DNA from: Aquatica leii
Taxonomy: Eukaryota; Arthropoda; Insecta; Coleoptera; Lampyridae
Direction: 5' to 3'
DNA: 64,000 nucleotides
NCBI GenBank assembly: GCA_035610365.1
Contig: CM069433.1
Location: forward strand, 57,216,487-57,280,486
The notes below the pieces were generated by a model. That model searched no databases, was not told the origin of the DNA, and saw only the letters and a program-made list of their open reading frames with translations. The position numbers were made by a program, and so were the translations under genes. This document shows positions 22,976 to 34,169 of this stretch, piece by piece (within the stretch, counting starts at the first letter, position 1; each line of letters begins with the position of its first letter).

Positions 22976-23678
22976 TAATAGTAGGTACGTTACGAATGTA
23001 TTTTATTGTCAAGTTAGTTTCTCCGTTTTGAATTCGTTCTTGAAGAGTGCTATTGATGGTTTTTTTATAACTTCTTTGCATAACGGTTTCATCAGAAGAT
23101 ATAGATATTTTTAAGTCTTTTGGTAATTGACGCTTATTTTTAAGCATTGCGATAGTATCTTTTCTGGCGTTTAAAACAACTTTAAGTGGGCGATGCGAAT
23201 TAGAACTTCGACGCCCTATGCGAAATACCTTAATGTTCTCTTTTGCTACTTCTGGGGCAATTTTATCCATGATAGCTTTTACTTGCGCGATGTCTGTAGA
23301 CGTATTAGCATCGTCCGGTTCATTCAAACCATAGACGATAACATTACGCGCCCTAACATTGCGCTCATTCAATTCACTTATCAAATCTTCTCTAAAGGTG
23401 GCTTCACTTAATGGTGAGATTGATTGTTTTTTCAACGCAGTTATTTCGTTTTTGAACTCAGTTATGATTTTAATTAAATCACTTACATGTACCTTGTTAC
23501 AATTACACAGCTCGCACACGTATTTAATTCGGCGATCTTTTAAGTTTAAGCATTGCACTTCAGCGCGGATCAATCCTGAACATGTGGTATGAATTGGATT
23601 GCCACATTCATCGCATTTTAGTTTTTTTTCTACATGTAATTCTAACTTACATACACTGCACTTGCTTATTATTGGCAT
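22959..23678 (-). CDS. LINE ORF1: PHD-finger, L1-ORF1-like RNA-binding protein
   Basis: An intact 239-codon frame beginning MPIISKCSVCKLELH. Residues 6-55 form a PHD-type zinc finger with spacing C-x2-C, C-x2-C, H-x2-C, C-x2-C (CSVC, CDEC, HTTC, CELC). Residues 65-100 are a likely coiled coil (DLIKIITEFKNEITALKK). Residues about 110-235 hold the RNVIVYGLNEP, IKVFRIGR, RPLKVVLN and ISSDETVMQR motifs of the ORF1 RNA-binding domain of LINEs. Such proteins coat the element RNA and act as nucleic-acid chaperones in the ribonucleoprotein. The start ATG is 12 codons ahead of the second zinc-finger pair and follows the presumed 5' UTR. Its stop TGA comes directly after the heptamer A AAA AAC, and ORF2 overlaps it in the -1 frame. 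Confidence 0.9.
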   Translation of the reverse strand: MPIISKCSVCKLELHVEKKLKCDECGNPIHTTCSGLIRAEVQCLNLKDRRIKYVCELCNCNKVHVSDLIKIITEFKNEITALKKQSISPLSEATFREDLISELNERNVRARNVIVYGLNEPDDANTSTDIAQVKAIMDKIAPEVAKENIKVFRIGRRSSNSHRPLKVVLNARKDTIAMLKNKRQLPKDLKISISSDETVMQRSYKKTINSTLQERIQNGETNLTIKYIRNVPTIISTKN

Positions 23679-23775
23679 TTTATTTAATACTATAATTTAA
23701 ATGTATGGAATATATGTATGTATTTATAACACAAACCGGTACACGTCTACACTTGGCGGCCGTAATATATTAATA

Positions 23776-24279
23776 CATCAACTATTACTTGAAACCTACA
23801 GTTTCTCGGCTTTATCGTTTTCTGCATATGCTCACTAATTTTCAAACAACTTAAGAAACGATTTGGTTGTAGATATGACATTAATTTATCTTATATATAA
23901 TACATTCTTCTATGTAACTTAGTATGTCACTTTGTTCAACTTTTTTATCAAAAAAAGTTTGTAAATAAAAACAAATAAACAAAAGAACTCAAATTTAAAA
24001 GACAACAAAAAAATTTTTTACTTAATAAAAGATGTATGTATACAGAATTGCCCACTTGCCTTCCTTTGTTTCATAGTAATTTTAATTAATAATAATTTTA
24101 AAAGAAAAAGTTAAGATAATTTTTGTTCAGATGCTCCTCGTTTACAAAACTTTAGAATATTTTGAGTCCAGCGGAGGTTTTGATTTTCTCTGTACAGGAA
24201 CGTAGTTTTTTTTAAATGGAACACCTTAGATATTTTTGAAATATAAATTCTAATTTAGGTCGAACCTAAACCTACTTAA
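23776..24279. other. No gene seen
   Basis: AT-rich spacer between the LINE 5' end and the small transposon at 24,280. No signal recognised. Confidence 0.4.
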
Positions 24280-25330
24280 CCCTAAGAGCACATAGACATC
24301 TCAGAGATGGCAACTCGTCTTGTAAACATCACATTACGTCTTTTGACATTTTTAAGACATATTGAAGACGTTGATTGTTAATAAACTGCACATCTTAAAG
24401 ACATCTTGACATAAATATCTTTAGAATACCTCCTCAAAACACGTTTAAGACAAAACATGTTTTGGGTAAAACTGCACATGCAATAAAACACTAAATAGAA
24501 AACACTTTTTTATTGTATGTCATCGTTTTTTTTAATAAGAAAACTTCTATTGGAGACTTTTTTCAGCCAGTTCTGGATCAAAATTTCAGTTTTCTTTTGT
24601 GATTTGCACAAGCCTACAACAGATTAGATGGCTATTTTATATGCCTGAGCTGTATACAATATTAAATTACATTATAGCTGACATACACAAACAGAGAAAA
24701 TAATTTTTTTTAAATTATATAAATTTGATATTATTTTTATATTTTTTATATTAGAAGGTACTTACTAGTTAAAACTTTAGTTAAACATTTAATTTACCAA
24801 TTCTCTTTCTTCACATCCGACTGTAACTGAGAGTATAATAATTTATCATTATTAGGCTCAGCGCCCTTTTAATAAGATCATAACTAGATGATCCTCCTAG
24901 TTTGGATAACTCAGTAACCTTAAAAGAAGAAAAAACAAAATGTTTAATTGTTTTGAATTTCAAACAAATAAGAACAAAATTGTTAGTAGAAGAATTGAAG
25001 TAGAAGCTGCTAGCCGCAGCAATGCCAACGCTAAATTCTAAAAATTCCCGTAGTGTATCTTATACACTTAACACTAAACACTTAAAATTCTTTCTTGCCA
25101 AACGTTAAAATAATATAATACACCTACCGACAAAGACTACCACATGCTTTTTGATCTTTACTATGTTTAAAGAAAACTTTGAAGAATTTTAAAACAAATG
25201 TCTTCAAACCGTCTTTAGTAAGACGTCTTCAAGATGCCTTACAGTAGATATCGTTAAGACGTTTTTTTAGAGCCACAGAAGTTTAGACATAAAACAGGCA
25301 TAAAACTTGAAGATGTTGTGTGCTGCCTGG
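24280..25330. mobile_element. Non-autonomous transposon with AAGACGTCTT-type subterminal repeats
   Basis: The left end CCCTAAGAGCACAT..ACATCTC and right end (reversed) CCAGGCAGCACACAACATCTT are imperfect inverted repeats. They are flanked by AA on both sides (24,278-24,279 and 25,331-25,332). Motifs related to AAGACGTCTT and GAAGACGT are dense inside both ends (24,320-24,420 and 25,190-25,320). It has no coding capacity. The 2-bp duplication and CC...AGCAC end match the elements at 37,615 and 42,681. Confidence 0.55.
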
Positions 25331-25812
25331 AAGGTCTACTAATTTAGAAAAAAATATATTTTTTTTTAATTCTCTCCGAAATTAACATTTAGTAAAAAAT
25401 TCTATATCTAGTAAAAACTATTGAATTGAATTACTTTGAAATTGTCATAAAGAAAAAAACGTTTTATTTATTGACATGTTGGTTTTGAAGCAAATCTGTT
25501 GTAAAAGTAAATGAACTTTCTATTAAATTTACTTAAATTTGTGTTAAATAAGTCTTATAAGTAATAGTTTTGGAGATAATTGCATTAGTTTAAATTGTCT
25601 TGTTTTTTCGGTCAATCCTTGCACTAAAATTAAAATAAACCACAGAAAATAACGGAATTCAAAGATTTAGTTATTATTATTTAAAGTGTGTTGTTACTCA
25701 ATAAACCAAGAAACTGAAATATTGCGATTACCTAAGTATATCAAAATGTTATTCAAGGAATCTGCTGCTCTTTAATCTTAATTACATTTAACAGAGTTGC
25801 CATGCAAATAAC

Positions 25813-25854
25813 AATTGCAATACGCTGACGACATACGTCAGTTTAATTGCAATT
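25813..25854. repeat. Double-armed hairpin
   Basis: AATTGCAA (25,813-25,820) pairs with TTGCAATT (25,847-25,854), and inside it CTGACG pairs with CGTCAG. It lies about 60 bases before the first mariner-like coding block and may be part of that element. Confidence 0.55.
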
Positions 25855-25914
25855 TATTTGTGTTTGACAAAGTATCGTCTTCGCTTTGTTCAAATGAATT
25901 AAAATTTAATCGAA

Positions 25915-26560
25915 AATGTCTCGTTTCCTAAATAACGAATTGGTATATGTGGTTTTTATTCTCTGTGAATGTTTAAAAAACTCGTTATTGGCTTTGCGCG
26001 TCTACAAAGAGAGGTATTTCAAAATCTTCTTGCAAGATGCGTGGCATATTCTAAGCCTTTCCGAGATATATCAGTTCTGAGTAAACAAAATAAGAAAATA
26101 ATAATTACAGTTTTGGTTGAAGATTCAAGAAGAAATTCTAAGTAAATTATGGAAACTTCAGAAGTTAGCAGGACATTAGTATTGCGTAGAACTAAAAGCG
26201 TCTATTTTCACTCATACCGGTATCAAAAGCACCAGAAACTTTTTCAAGTCGTTTAGGTTTTTGTCATTGGGTTAATGTATTTTTTTTTTAAATTTTGTAT
26301 TATTCACGGACGAATCAACGTTGCATAATGACGGGATTATAAACAGTCACAATTATCACAATTATTCTGATATAAACCCCCATCTGACAAGAAAAGTTGG
26401 CCGTCAGCATAGATAGTAACCAAACACATAGGGTAGAATTCTTGTACAATATGTAGGGGTTTTTTTTCGGCAGGCACTTAAATTCACAAGTTTATTCTGA
26501 CTTTTTGAGGCACGATTTGCCGATTTTACTTGACGACATCCCTTTAGTGAAATCCCATCA
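25915..26560 (+). pseudogene. Mariner-like transposase remnant (DUF4817-type HTH)
   Basis: The plus strand in shifting frames gives the N-terminal helix-turn-helix with LKNSLLALRVYKERYF near 25,970. HSYRYQKHQKLF follows near 26,210. The first catalytic block is LFTDESTLHNDGIINSHNYH with NPHLTRKVGRQH near 26,290-26,405. HLNSQVYSDF and the start of a LP-LLDDIPL block are near 26,480-26,550. Order and motifs match insect Tc1/mariner-group transposases with a DUF4817 N-terminus (ARRLYQERFP, LFTDEATF, ENPHA). Multiple frameshifts and stops make it dead. The third catalytic block is missing. Element ends were not defined. Confidence 0.72.
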
Positions 26561-26793
26561 TAAAAAAACAAAATAATTCAAACTAAGGTAATTATCCCCA
26601 AAACTATTACCTTCAGGTATAAATCAAATTTTCTTTAAAATCAACATATCAATGAATAAAACGTTTTTTCGTTTATGGCAATTTCAAACTTCGTCGCTCT
26701 GGTGTTAACGATTCAATAGTTACGATTTTTTACTGAATGTTAATTAAGACGAGAATCTTTAAAAACCTCTTTTTACTTCTAAAGATAAAAATT

Positions 26794-26960
26794 ACTGGGT
26801 GACATACTGAGTTTCTTGGTGATTTTCATAGCTATAATGGAATATATTCACCAAAACTTATGTCGCCCAGTACATCAAATATGCAATCACTATGAGACAT
26901 ATTCTCACAAGTTGGCGACGTTTGTGTCGCCCAGTGCACTAGTAAAAAAATGCACTGGGC
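26794..26960. repeat. Cluster of ACTGGGCGACAT inverted repeats
   Basis: ACTGGGTGACAT (26,794-26,805) is inverted relative to ATGTCGCCCAGT (26,860-26,871). TGTCGCCCAGTGCACT (26,925-26,940) is inverted relative to TGCACTGGGC (26,951-26,960). Such clusters can be terminal or subterminal repeats of a small DNA transposon. I could not define its limits. Confidence 0.5.
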
Positions 26961-29816
26961 AAAAGTTGTAAGCGAGGAACATCTGAACAAAAAATATATC
27001 TTAATTTTTTTCGTAAAATTATTATTAAAGTTACTATCGAAGAAAGAAGGGCAAGTGGTCAACCATGTATATATAAATGTACTAACTAATACCTAGCAAT
27101 ACTGAACAACGTAAAGGACTTAATGGTTTACAAACCAAAGCTCACCAAAATAAGCGCTAAAACAAAAACGAGTTGCAAATGACATATCTCGTTGGCTTAA
27201 AATATTTCGTTTTTCCCTAGGTAAAAATGTAAATCGGTTGCTAACATTGTCGCTTACATAATACCAATTTTAACGCGGTAATGTTAAACAATCCTTAACA
27301 GAGCGCTGTAACTACATAATTTACATACTATATACATAATTTAAAGTTAACATAAATTTGAAATGTATTAGTTGTCAAATATTTGCCTTTTATAGTAAAG
27401 TGTTATTGTTCCTTAACGAAGTACCTTGGCAGAATAGACATGATCTCTCAAAAAAACATATAGCATATCTTTTTTACTACTAATAAAATATGTAAGTAAT
27501 GTATTTTAGAATATAATCAAAAAATAATAAAAAGATATTTGCAATAAATTTTGTTAATAGCAAAAAATTGTATTGTTGAAGCTGGCTATGAAATCATAAT
27601 AGACAATACTTGCATTTGTTTTGAATGGGTTGATTTTATGTGGTACAATAAAAAAATAAAACCTTTTTTTTTGAATTTTTATAGACAAAAAAACGGTTAT
27701 TATATTTTTCTGTTTTTCGCTTTCAATCCAAAGCAACTGTAGTGCGTACGTATCGCATTATAACAAATGTGTGATTTACCTTATTCCTGAACGTTACTCA
27801 ACCAATGTTGATAATAAAAAACACAAAAACATTACATTGTTTACTACAATCACTCTAAGGAGACAGTAAATATTGTTTGAATGAATTTATATAATCGATA
27901 ATGATGCTCATATCGATCTTATGAAGGCATAAATGTTTCCGCCTATATCCTTATGAGCAAATTTTGTTTTCACCTGACATTTTTTAAGATGCGGTCATTA
28001 CCTTTTTCAAATCCTAGTAAGTAGTATTTCCAAATAGAAATAATTTATAGACCTTAACAGATCCAGTATTTTCTGCATTTATTTTTGATAAAAACGTGTA
28101 AACCTTTCTTGGTATTAGACTTGGTTTAGTAGTACGCCTTTTTCTTAGAGATATTGTAAGACAAGTCAAGATAAAAGATCTTCGCCAGTTTCCAAAATTG
28201 CAAATGAGTTTATTTTTGCTTTTACGTGGTTCTTGTTTTTTTTGTTTCAAATATGCAGTTTGGACAGCCAATTTGATAATATGTTCCAAAACGTTTTTTA
28301 ATGAATGAGTTTGTTGTTGATTCATTTTTTTTTACTACTTTATTAATAAGGCTGTTTATATTATTATAAATTCCCGATTCGATTCCTTGCACAGATATAG
28401 TTATCGACGTCTGTGGGTCCCTTGTCTCATCATTAGAAAGAACAACAAAGCTAAATTAGTAGACAAGAACAAATCACCAAGCGTAAACAAGACTGGCTTT
28501 AATATTAATGTCACATGCACGTTTTGGGCTTTTATCGCAAAATTTTGTTTTAGAAACTGATGAGTAATTCTCATCTTTTTTTTCAGAGATGGTTCTTTTT
28601 CTTTTACTAAATGGTTTTATTCTATTTTGTAATTTTTTATTTTTTTAAGCCAAGGTAATAAATTTTCTAGTTCTACTATTCTCACACATACTAAGAATGA
28701 AATGGTACTGTGCTTATATCAATACTAAATTATATTCTTACTCATCCAGTTATTACACTAAAAACTGTAGCTTTAATAATAGCTGCATGTCACCACATAA
28801 AACATTTATTTTAAGGTTAAGTGAAAGACAGGAAACTGTGCTGAGAAGAATTTATTGAAATGTTTTGTTAAAAAGTCCTATCTGCACAAAAACGATCGGA
28901 TATGATAGTCTTCATCGCTTAAGGCATTTCTACTTAGAAATGTTAGCTAAACTTGCAGTTAGGACAAAACAATTAGCTAATTTTAAGGCATTGAGAATGC
29001 AAATAGAATATTTTAATTTCGCACAGAGCGGGAGAAAAACTGGTGTGGTCACTACAGGACTTTCCTATAAAGAATTTCTACGTATTTTTTATTTCCAAAC
29101 TGAAGAAAAACATCTAAGTGAAAAGAATATAGAGAAAAATTGTTATTTTTTAAAATATCTTGATTTCCCTTCAAGATATGAAATTGTTTTCTAAAAAAAT
29201 CGTCGCAGGCAGGATTCGAACCTAGATTATATGTGGAATTTACTTTAAATTATCAATCAAATACACCTAAAAATTTTTTGTCAAAACTACATTTTTCTGA
29301 TTCAGGAGACCATGAAACGTAACATTCGACAAAAAAAACTTTTTGCAAAAAAATTGCGTTTTCTTATACGAAAGAAAAAGATTCTGTGTCATTATGAATT
29401 TTTAAATACGATTTAAACCTTTAATTTTAATTAATACTTGTTATTTTATAATTTTCAGTTATTACCTGTCGTTTACAAACACAAAACAAAAAAAATTTTT
29501 TTAGAAAAAATCTCAGAAAAAGCTTTAGAAAAAAACAAAAACACTTCCAAAAAACTGTTCAAAGCAACTCACAACAACACAAAAATAATATGCATATTAC
29601 AAATGCCCAAACTCAAATTAAGCTGCTTGCTATTAGTTTAAGAAACTTACCTGACATTACCGTATGGTATATTGGTATAATTAAAGCAAATATTTTAAAT
29701 AACACTTCTTAATTAAAATGCATAAGTAAATTTAAACTAGATTTTTTAAAAAATGTAATAATTTAAATTAAAACAATATTAAATATTAGAACCTTAAAAA
29801 TAATATTACGAACAAA
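26961..29816. other. No recognisable gene; tRNA-like fragment inside
   Basis: Contains open frames of 60-109 codons (for example 28,014-28,325 minus and 28,865-29,194 plus) with low-complexity, lysine-rich translations that I do not recognise. The only familiar motif is a tRNA T-arm fragment near 29,201. No element ends were recognised. Confidence 0.35.
29201..29228 (-). pseudogene. tRNA 3'-end fragment (serine-like)
   Basis: The minus strand reads AGGTTCGAATCCTGCC TGCGACG, which is the T loop and acceptor 3' strand of a tRNA and resembles insect tRNA-Ser. The upstream side has no anticodon arm or D arm and the T stem is imperfect, so this is at most a fragment. Confidence 0.3.
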
Positions 29817-29998
29817 CCCAACTAGCATTTTTAGTGATTGCGACGTGGCAGCCACAGTCGTAGGAACTGTAGAGTAGCGTGCCACTAGTCACTACCACGT
29901 TACAGCAACAATTCTATACCGTGGCTACCACCAAAATGGGGTACAAGTATTGGGTTGTCGTTACGTGATTACAACCATTTTATCACTTATAAAATAAC

Positions 29999-30341
29999 TG
30001 TTTTTGAAAATGTATGATGTTAAATTTTACTTCGAATGCTCGGTGGAGCTGGTTCGAGCTAAACCTTTCTTTTAATTTAATTGTAACTTGAAATAACACC
30101 ACAAACACTATTTACAATTTATTTACAATAATTTACACTGGTTACTAACACTATGATAATCATTTTTGAAATATGAAACTGAAATAACGGTAGCTAACGC
30201 TACAACTGTCGAAGCGTACCTACTCGTACAAGGACCGAAGTACGAATGCAATGCCCTTAATGCCTCACAAAAAAACTATCTTAAAACTATGAATGTTTGG
30301 CTGCCTATACAACCACCTTAATAATAGAAAAAATATATACA
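29999..30341 (-). repeat. BEL/Pao 3' LTR
   Basis: 343 bp, bounded TG/CA, with its partner at 36,234-36,576. Confidence 0.95.
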
Positions 30342-30474
30342 CAAACCGGCCACCTTGAAATGCGGTAGCATTCAACATATAACTATTACATTAAAACTTT
30401 TATACAAAACAAAAAAATGTTAGTAAATAAGCAAGACACATAACGGTACATGGAAATAAAACAAAAAAAAATGT

Positions 30475-33400
30475 TTACACTGGTAATGCACACAACTTAT
30501 TCACTGGCCGTTTGATTATATTACCACTAGGCGTTTTAACTGCACATGAACGTAGAACACCATCAGCAGCTTGATGAATTTCTGTAACCCTGCCTAGCAA
30601 CCAGTTGAGAGGTGGAAGATTGTCTTCTCGAATGAGAACTAAAGTACCAATTTGTATGAGGTTAGGTAAATTTTTGTACCACTTAGTTCGCTGCTGTAGC
30701 TCTGGAACCACTTCTCTGCTCCAACGTTGCCAGAAATGTTGCACAAGTTGTTGATTTCGTTGGTAGATAGATAAACGGTTTTGTTTAGTAGTTAAATAAT
30801 TAGGCTCTGGTATTGCACACAAGGGCTTCCCAATTAAGAAATGACCCGGAGTCAAGGGATTTAAATCTAAAGGATCCGTGGATAGACAGGATAAGGGTTT
30901 GGAATTTAGAACACATTCTATTTGGTTTAGAACTGTACAGAAATCTTCATATGTTAAATTTGTGTTACCCAAAACCCTTTTTAAATGTAGCTTTGTAGAT
31001 TTTACTCCACTTTCCCAAATACCACCCTGATGCGGTGCGTGCGGAGTGATAAATTCCCACTTAATGCTCTGAACATGCAAATGATCTGAAATTTTGTTTT
31101 GCGTACTTGGGTTCTGTAAAAATTTATAAAGATCCTGCAGTTGGTTCCTAGCACCTACAAAGTTCTTTGCATTGTCACTAGATATTGTAAAAGGTTTGCC
31201 TCGACGTGCAACAAAACGCTTAAGCACCGCAATAAATGAATTTGTAGATAAATCTGTCACGACTTCAAGGTGTACTGCGCGCGTAACCAAGCAAACAAAT
31301 ATGCAGATATAAGCCTTTATTAGTTTGGCTCCTCTCAGCTTTCTATCCCTTAAAAGAATCGGTCCTGCATAATCTAAACCTGTATTATAAAACGCAGGTT
31401 GGTTGGGTTCTAACCTTTTGGAGGGTAAATTGCCCATTAAAGGATTGTAATATAAAGGTTTTGCACGAAAACATTGAATACAATTTCGAATTATTTTCTT
31501 TGCAATAGTCTTTCCTGAAATAGGCCAATATTGTTCACGCATACACGCAAGTAGTTGTTGAACACCACAATGTAATAAATCTTTATGAAATCGTTGGAAT
31601 AATAATTCAGTAAGGGGATGACTTTTAGGCAGTAACACTGGATGTTTTTTTTCATATTCGAATCGAGACTTTGCGATGCGACCACCTACTCTGAGAATGT
31701 GATTCTCGTCTATAAATGGATTTAAAGATAAAATGTTGGAAGTGGATTTTAATGGATTTTTACCCATTAAAGCTTGTATTTCTTTAAAATAGCAAGACTG
31801 CTGACAAGCTCTTATTAACAAATTAGATGATTGTTGCAATTCTGTAACTGTTAAAGTTCCAAGGTTGCGAATATGCGAGGGACCCTTGCAATTTGATATA
31901 AATCTCAGCATGTACGCTACAACACGCTGTAGTTTCCCAAAACTTGAAATTTTTTTGTATAAATCGTTTTGCAATAATTCATAGTGTGTCACGGTTAATG
32001 TAGTCGCCTTTAACTCTAAAACTTCTGTAGTAGCAGTAGTAAGGTAATCCCTTTTCCATGATTCTTTTGTATCTGATAGAAAATTAGGTCCAGTCCACCA
32101 CTGAGAATTAGTTAGCATTTCAGCTGTTGAGATTCCCCGAGAAATAATATCTGAAGGATTGTCTTCAGACTTTACATGACGCCAATGATCACCGGGAAAG
32201 AATTCCTGTATGGCAGCAATACGATTGGCTATGAATGTTTTGTATTTGTTGGGTGCGGATGGAATCCAGTTTAAGACTATTGTTGAATCAGACCAAAGAA
32301 AGACTGAACTGCAATCGATTGTAAGAGCATTTCTCACCTTATGCATAAGCTGTACTAGTAACACAGCTGCGCATAATTCTAGCCTGGGTATTGTTATAGT
32401 GTGTAATGGAGCAACCCTAGATTTAGAGCATAGTAGATGTGTTGACACTTGATTGCTGAATTTTGTACATCTCACATAAATACATGCACCGTAAGCAACC
32501 GAGCTGCTATCACAAAACCCGTGTAGCTGTATTGTGCATTTTGGACTCAAAGTTACGCACCGCGGAATTTGTAATAAGTTTATATTAAGTAATTGCGACT
32601 TGAAATTAATCCACTGCGACTGAATAGAACATGGAACAGATTCATCCCATGAAAGCTTAAGCTGCCATAGCTTCTGCATGATTATTTTACCTGTAATTAA
32701 AATAGGCGACAATAAACCTAGGGGGTCAAAAAACTGAGATATCATTGAAAGTATTGAACGTTTTGTTATCGAAGGACCATTGTTGTGAAGTTGCACATTG
32801 TAATAAATGTAATCGGAAACAGAATTCCAAAAAGGCCTAATGTTTTTGCATTAGAACGTTCACCCAAAGGAACAGTGAAAAACGTGGTTTTAGAGTCACC
32901 AGTCTCGTTCATGACGGTTGGACTATTAGACAAAAACTTTCGAATTGGAATGTTTGCTGTATTAAGAATTTCAATTATTTCATTCTTTATTTGCAGGACT
33001 TCTTCTACAGTATCTCATGTAAAAAGTAAATCGTCCATGTAAAATGAAGTTTTGATGACATTTGTTGCCTTTGGAAACCTGTGTTTATTTTGATCAGCCA
33101 GATACTCTAAGCATTTGGTTGCTAAGTAGCTAGCGGATGCAGTGCCATAAGTAACTGTATTTAAATGATATGTATCAAGGGTTTGTTTTGAATTGTCTCG
33201 CCACAATATACATTGGAATTTTCTCAAAGACGGGTGTACCTTTATCATACGATACATCTTTTCACAGTCTGCAGTTAGTGCTATTTTACCTTGTCGGAAA
33301 CGTAACAGTATAGAAAATAAGTCGTCTTGTAAAACAGGACCAACAATTTGAGTTTCGTTGATTGAAATATTTGAATCTGATTTTGCACTACCATCAAAAC

Positions 33401-34160
33401 GATACGTATTTTGGTTGTTAATGAATTACCTTTAAATACTGCGTGGTGGGGGAGATAAAAATTGGGAATGTCGTTGATTGGCATTTTCCTATCGAGAGTT
33501 GTAATTGTGTAAACGGCGGCGTCTTCTAGACCTGCCACATTACTAGTTATTTTTGTTGCATGACCCAACTGAATATATTCATGCATGAATTTTGAATATT
33601 CTTTGTAAAACAAAGGATTCTTTGCAAATTTTTTCTCTAGGCTGTAAAATCTGTCTTGCGCACGCTCTTTGGAATCACCTAACAATGATAGTTTTGAATT
33701 GAATGGAATTGAAACTACGAGTGTACCATTTTCATCTCGCGTTACAGTTTCAAGAAAGTGTTTCTCGCAAAACTGTTCTTCAAAAGATAATAATGAGAGG
33801 GGATTTTGTGGTTGGATACTTTCAATTTGCCAAAACCTAGTAAGCGTTGAATAGAGTGTTTTATTCGAAATGTTACTTTCTAGCTCCTCAATTTCATTTG
33901 TGAGAGCAACGTTGCAAAAGCTGAGTTGAGACTTGACATTTTTCCTTCCAAGATTGCCTGAAATGACCCAACCCAATAAAGTTTTCTGTAAGACGGGCAT
34001 GTTTCTACCTATTGAAATTTGACCAATGCACATTAAACTGTAAAAATGAGTAGCACCGATAAGAATATCAATGGGACTAGATTTGTTAAAGTTCATATCT
34101 GCCAATTTTATGTTTGATGGAATATCAAGCAAAGTATTGTCAAAGCTTCTAATCGGCAAG
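30475..34160 (-). pseudogene. BEL/Pao pol region: RT, RNase H, integrase
   Basis: Reverse transcriptase blocks lie at about 32,800-34,160 (including FYMDDLLF, the YMDD-type box). RNase H starts near 32,580 (LHGFCDSSSVAYGACIYV). The integrase zinc domain (HCGVQQLL..CIQCFRAKP) is near 31,460-31,580. The integrase core (LDYAGPI, SDNAKNFVGA, GGIWESGVKS) is near 31,000-31,370, and a C-terminal domain ends in VNKLCALPV. The order RT, RNase H, integrase is that of BEL/Pao and Ty3/Gypsy; the protein motifs favour BEL/Pao. Part of the fossil element. Confidence 0.93.
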
Positions 34161-34169
34161 TTTTGTGTA

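Larger units (their letters stand above)
20978..23775 (-). mobile_element. Jockey/CR1-group LINE, 3' truncated
   Basis: The element reads on the minus strand as a GC-richer 5' UTR (GCGGCCGCC near 23,760), ORF1 with a PHD finger, then ORF2 with AP endonuclease and reverse transcriptase. The coding sequence stops being LINE-like at the GPL of the QGS-LGPL motif near 20,985. The catalytic DD motif, the thumb and the whole 3' UTR are missing. LINE copies usually lose their 5' ends, so this loss looks like a later deletion or rearrangement. No terminal duplication was found. Clade is judged from RT motifs (NYRPISILN, FAKAFDRIPHDVI) and could be jockey, CR1 or a close sister. Confidence 0.9.

Noticed and set aside
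24280-25330. Assignment to ISL2EU
   Set aside because: Only the 2-bp duplication supports it. I cannot confirm the end consensus, and there is no coding member in the window.
28014-29194. Two possible small genes (103 and 109 codons)
   Set aside because: The translations are lysine-rich and low in complexity, match no family I know, and have no splice or promoter context.
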